Assembly (NCBI GenBank): GCA_965215385.1
Contig: OZ244059.1
Span: forward strand, 3,410,001-3,474,000
Reading direction: 5' to 3'
Length of the DNA: 64,000 bases
From: JAPORY01 sp965215385
Lineage (GTDB): Bacteria > Pseudomonadota > Alphaproteobacteria > Rhodobacterales > Rhodobacteraceae
Shown: positions 63,502 through 64,000 of the stretch, piece after piece
Layout: the number at the start of each line of letters is the position of its first letter
Position numbering within the stretch: position 1 is the stretch's first letter
Translations under genes and position numbers: made by a program
Notes under the pieces: generated by a model
The model's input: only the letters and a program-made list of their open reading frames with translations
What the model was told of the DNA's origin: nothing
Databases searched by the model: none

Positions 63502-64000
63502 TGAAACCAGCTCCCTTTGAATATGTTCGTCCCGATACCTTGGACGCCGCTGTGCAGGCACTAAATCATGAAGACGCAAAAATCATTGCTGGCGGCCAAA
63601 GCCTAGTTCCAATGATGAACTTTCGGCTGGTTCAGCCAGAGAGGCTTGTTGATATTAACCGTATTGAGGCCCTAACGCCCATTGTGCAAACCGATACAGG
63701 CGTTCGCGTCGGAGCGTTGACTCGTCATGTCGAGGCTGAACACCACCCGCTCCTGCGGGAGCATTTTCCAATTATTTCTGAGGCGATGCCGCATGTTGCG
63801 CACCTCGCGATTCGAAACCAAGGAACAATCGCTGGCAGCCTGTGCCACGCCGATCCGGCGGCCGAGTGGCCGCTTCTCGTCATCCTATTGAATGGCGAGA
63901 TTGAGATCCTCGGCGGTTCCAGCTCACGAACGGTGCCAGCGGAAGAGTTTTTCATCGCCCCGCTGACAACGGACATCGCAGAAACGGAACTAGTCACAGG
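63501..64000 (+). CDS. FAD-binding subunit of a xanthine dehydrogenase/CO dehydrogenase-type enzyme (5' part)
   Basis: The reading frame from ATG 63501 runs open to the window edge. It begins MKPAPFEYVRPDTLDAAVQAL and shows AGGQSLVPMMNFRLVQPERLVDI, the FAD pyrophosphate-binding motif, then HVAHLAIRNQGTIAGSLCHAD, the second FAD signature, and AEWPLLVILLNGEIEI. This is the medium (CoxM/CutM-like) subunit of molybdenum hydroxylases. The large and small subunits should follow outside the window. The GAGGGG Shine-Dalgarno lies in the end of the enoyl-CoA hydratase gene. Confidence 0.92.
   Translation, partial: MKPAPFEYVRPDTLDAAVQALNHEDAKIIAGGQSLVPMMNFRLVQPERLVDINRIEALTPIVQTDTGVRVGALTRHVEAEHHPLLREHFPIISEAMPHVAHLAIRNQGTIAGSLCHADPAAEWPLLVILLNGEIEILGGSSSRTVPAEEFFIAPLTTDIAETELVT

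Overview
The window reads as a chromosomal segment of an alphaproteobacterium. The evidence is gene order as much as gene content: a peptidyl-prolyl isomerase (ppiD type) next to trpE; glnA-glnB back to back with the NAD(P)HX repair gene nnr; fabI beside pdxH; rpsF-rpsR-rplI facing fabD-fabG-acpP-fabF-mltG; and lon followed by tRNA-Val and tRNA-Asp. Base composition is roughly balanced, TTG and GTG starts are common, and two TRAP transporters suggest a heterotroph living on organic acids. I cannot name a genus. Coding density is low. Many conserved blocks are opened up by stretches holding only decayed genes or transposon scars, as in a genome losing genes.

Layout. 0-6 kb: TRAP permease end, tpiA, tail of a suf operon (sufT, sufA-like), a doubly frameshifted small gene, tgt. 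6-9.4 kb: lon and two tRNAs. 9.5-15 kb: an accessory island with small exported proteins, three long poly-C/poly-G tracts, IS4- and IS630-type transposase remains and a probable group II intron domain V relic. 15-33 kb: dusA, a TauE-type exporter, a dctPQM TRAP operon ending in an isocitrate-lyase-family gene, glnB-glnA, nnr, tRNA-Leu, an orphan RACo-type iron-sulfur ASKHA protein, and aminotransferase-ppiD-trpE. 33-38.8 kb: a decayed defence/mobile island with an insertion sequence, an ImmA/IrrE-DUF4411 pair, a broken BrxL-MIT_C gene and an IS605-like hairpin. 38.8-48 kb: gpt, fabI, pdxH, a DUF192 protein, tRNA-Pro, cysK, a MscS-family channel, tRNA-Ser, a DoxX-like protein and rpsF-rpsR-rplI. 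48-52.4 kb: a second scarred island with a DUF4338 (DruA-like)/IS4 fusion transposase pseudogene, a serine recombinase pseudogene and a third poly-C gene. 52.8-64 kb: YceI, cytochrome b561-YceI, the fab cluster, a decayed carboxylate-amine ligase gene, an enoyl-CoA hydratase and the start of a molybdo-hydroxylase FAD subunit.

The most striking signal is a set of three unrelated small exported proteins (10224-10847, 12794-13466 reverse, 51365-52015 reverse) built on the same plan: Shine-Dalgarno, start codon, zero to seven further codons, then a run of 12-17 C, then a Sec signal peptide. A change of one C shifts the frame before export. On the best-supported starts, two copies are in frame and one is out of frame. 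This looks like a set of phase-variable (contingency) loci in which the switch lies in the n-region of the signal peptide. All three sit among transposon debris, and a fourth tract (C19) lies inside an IS4-type transposase remnant.
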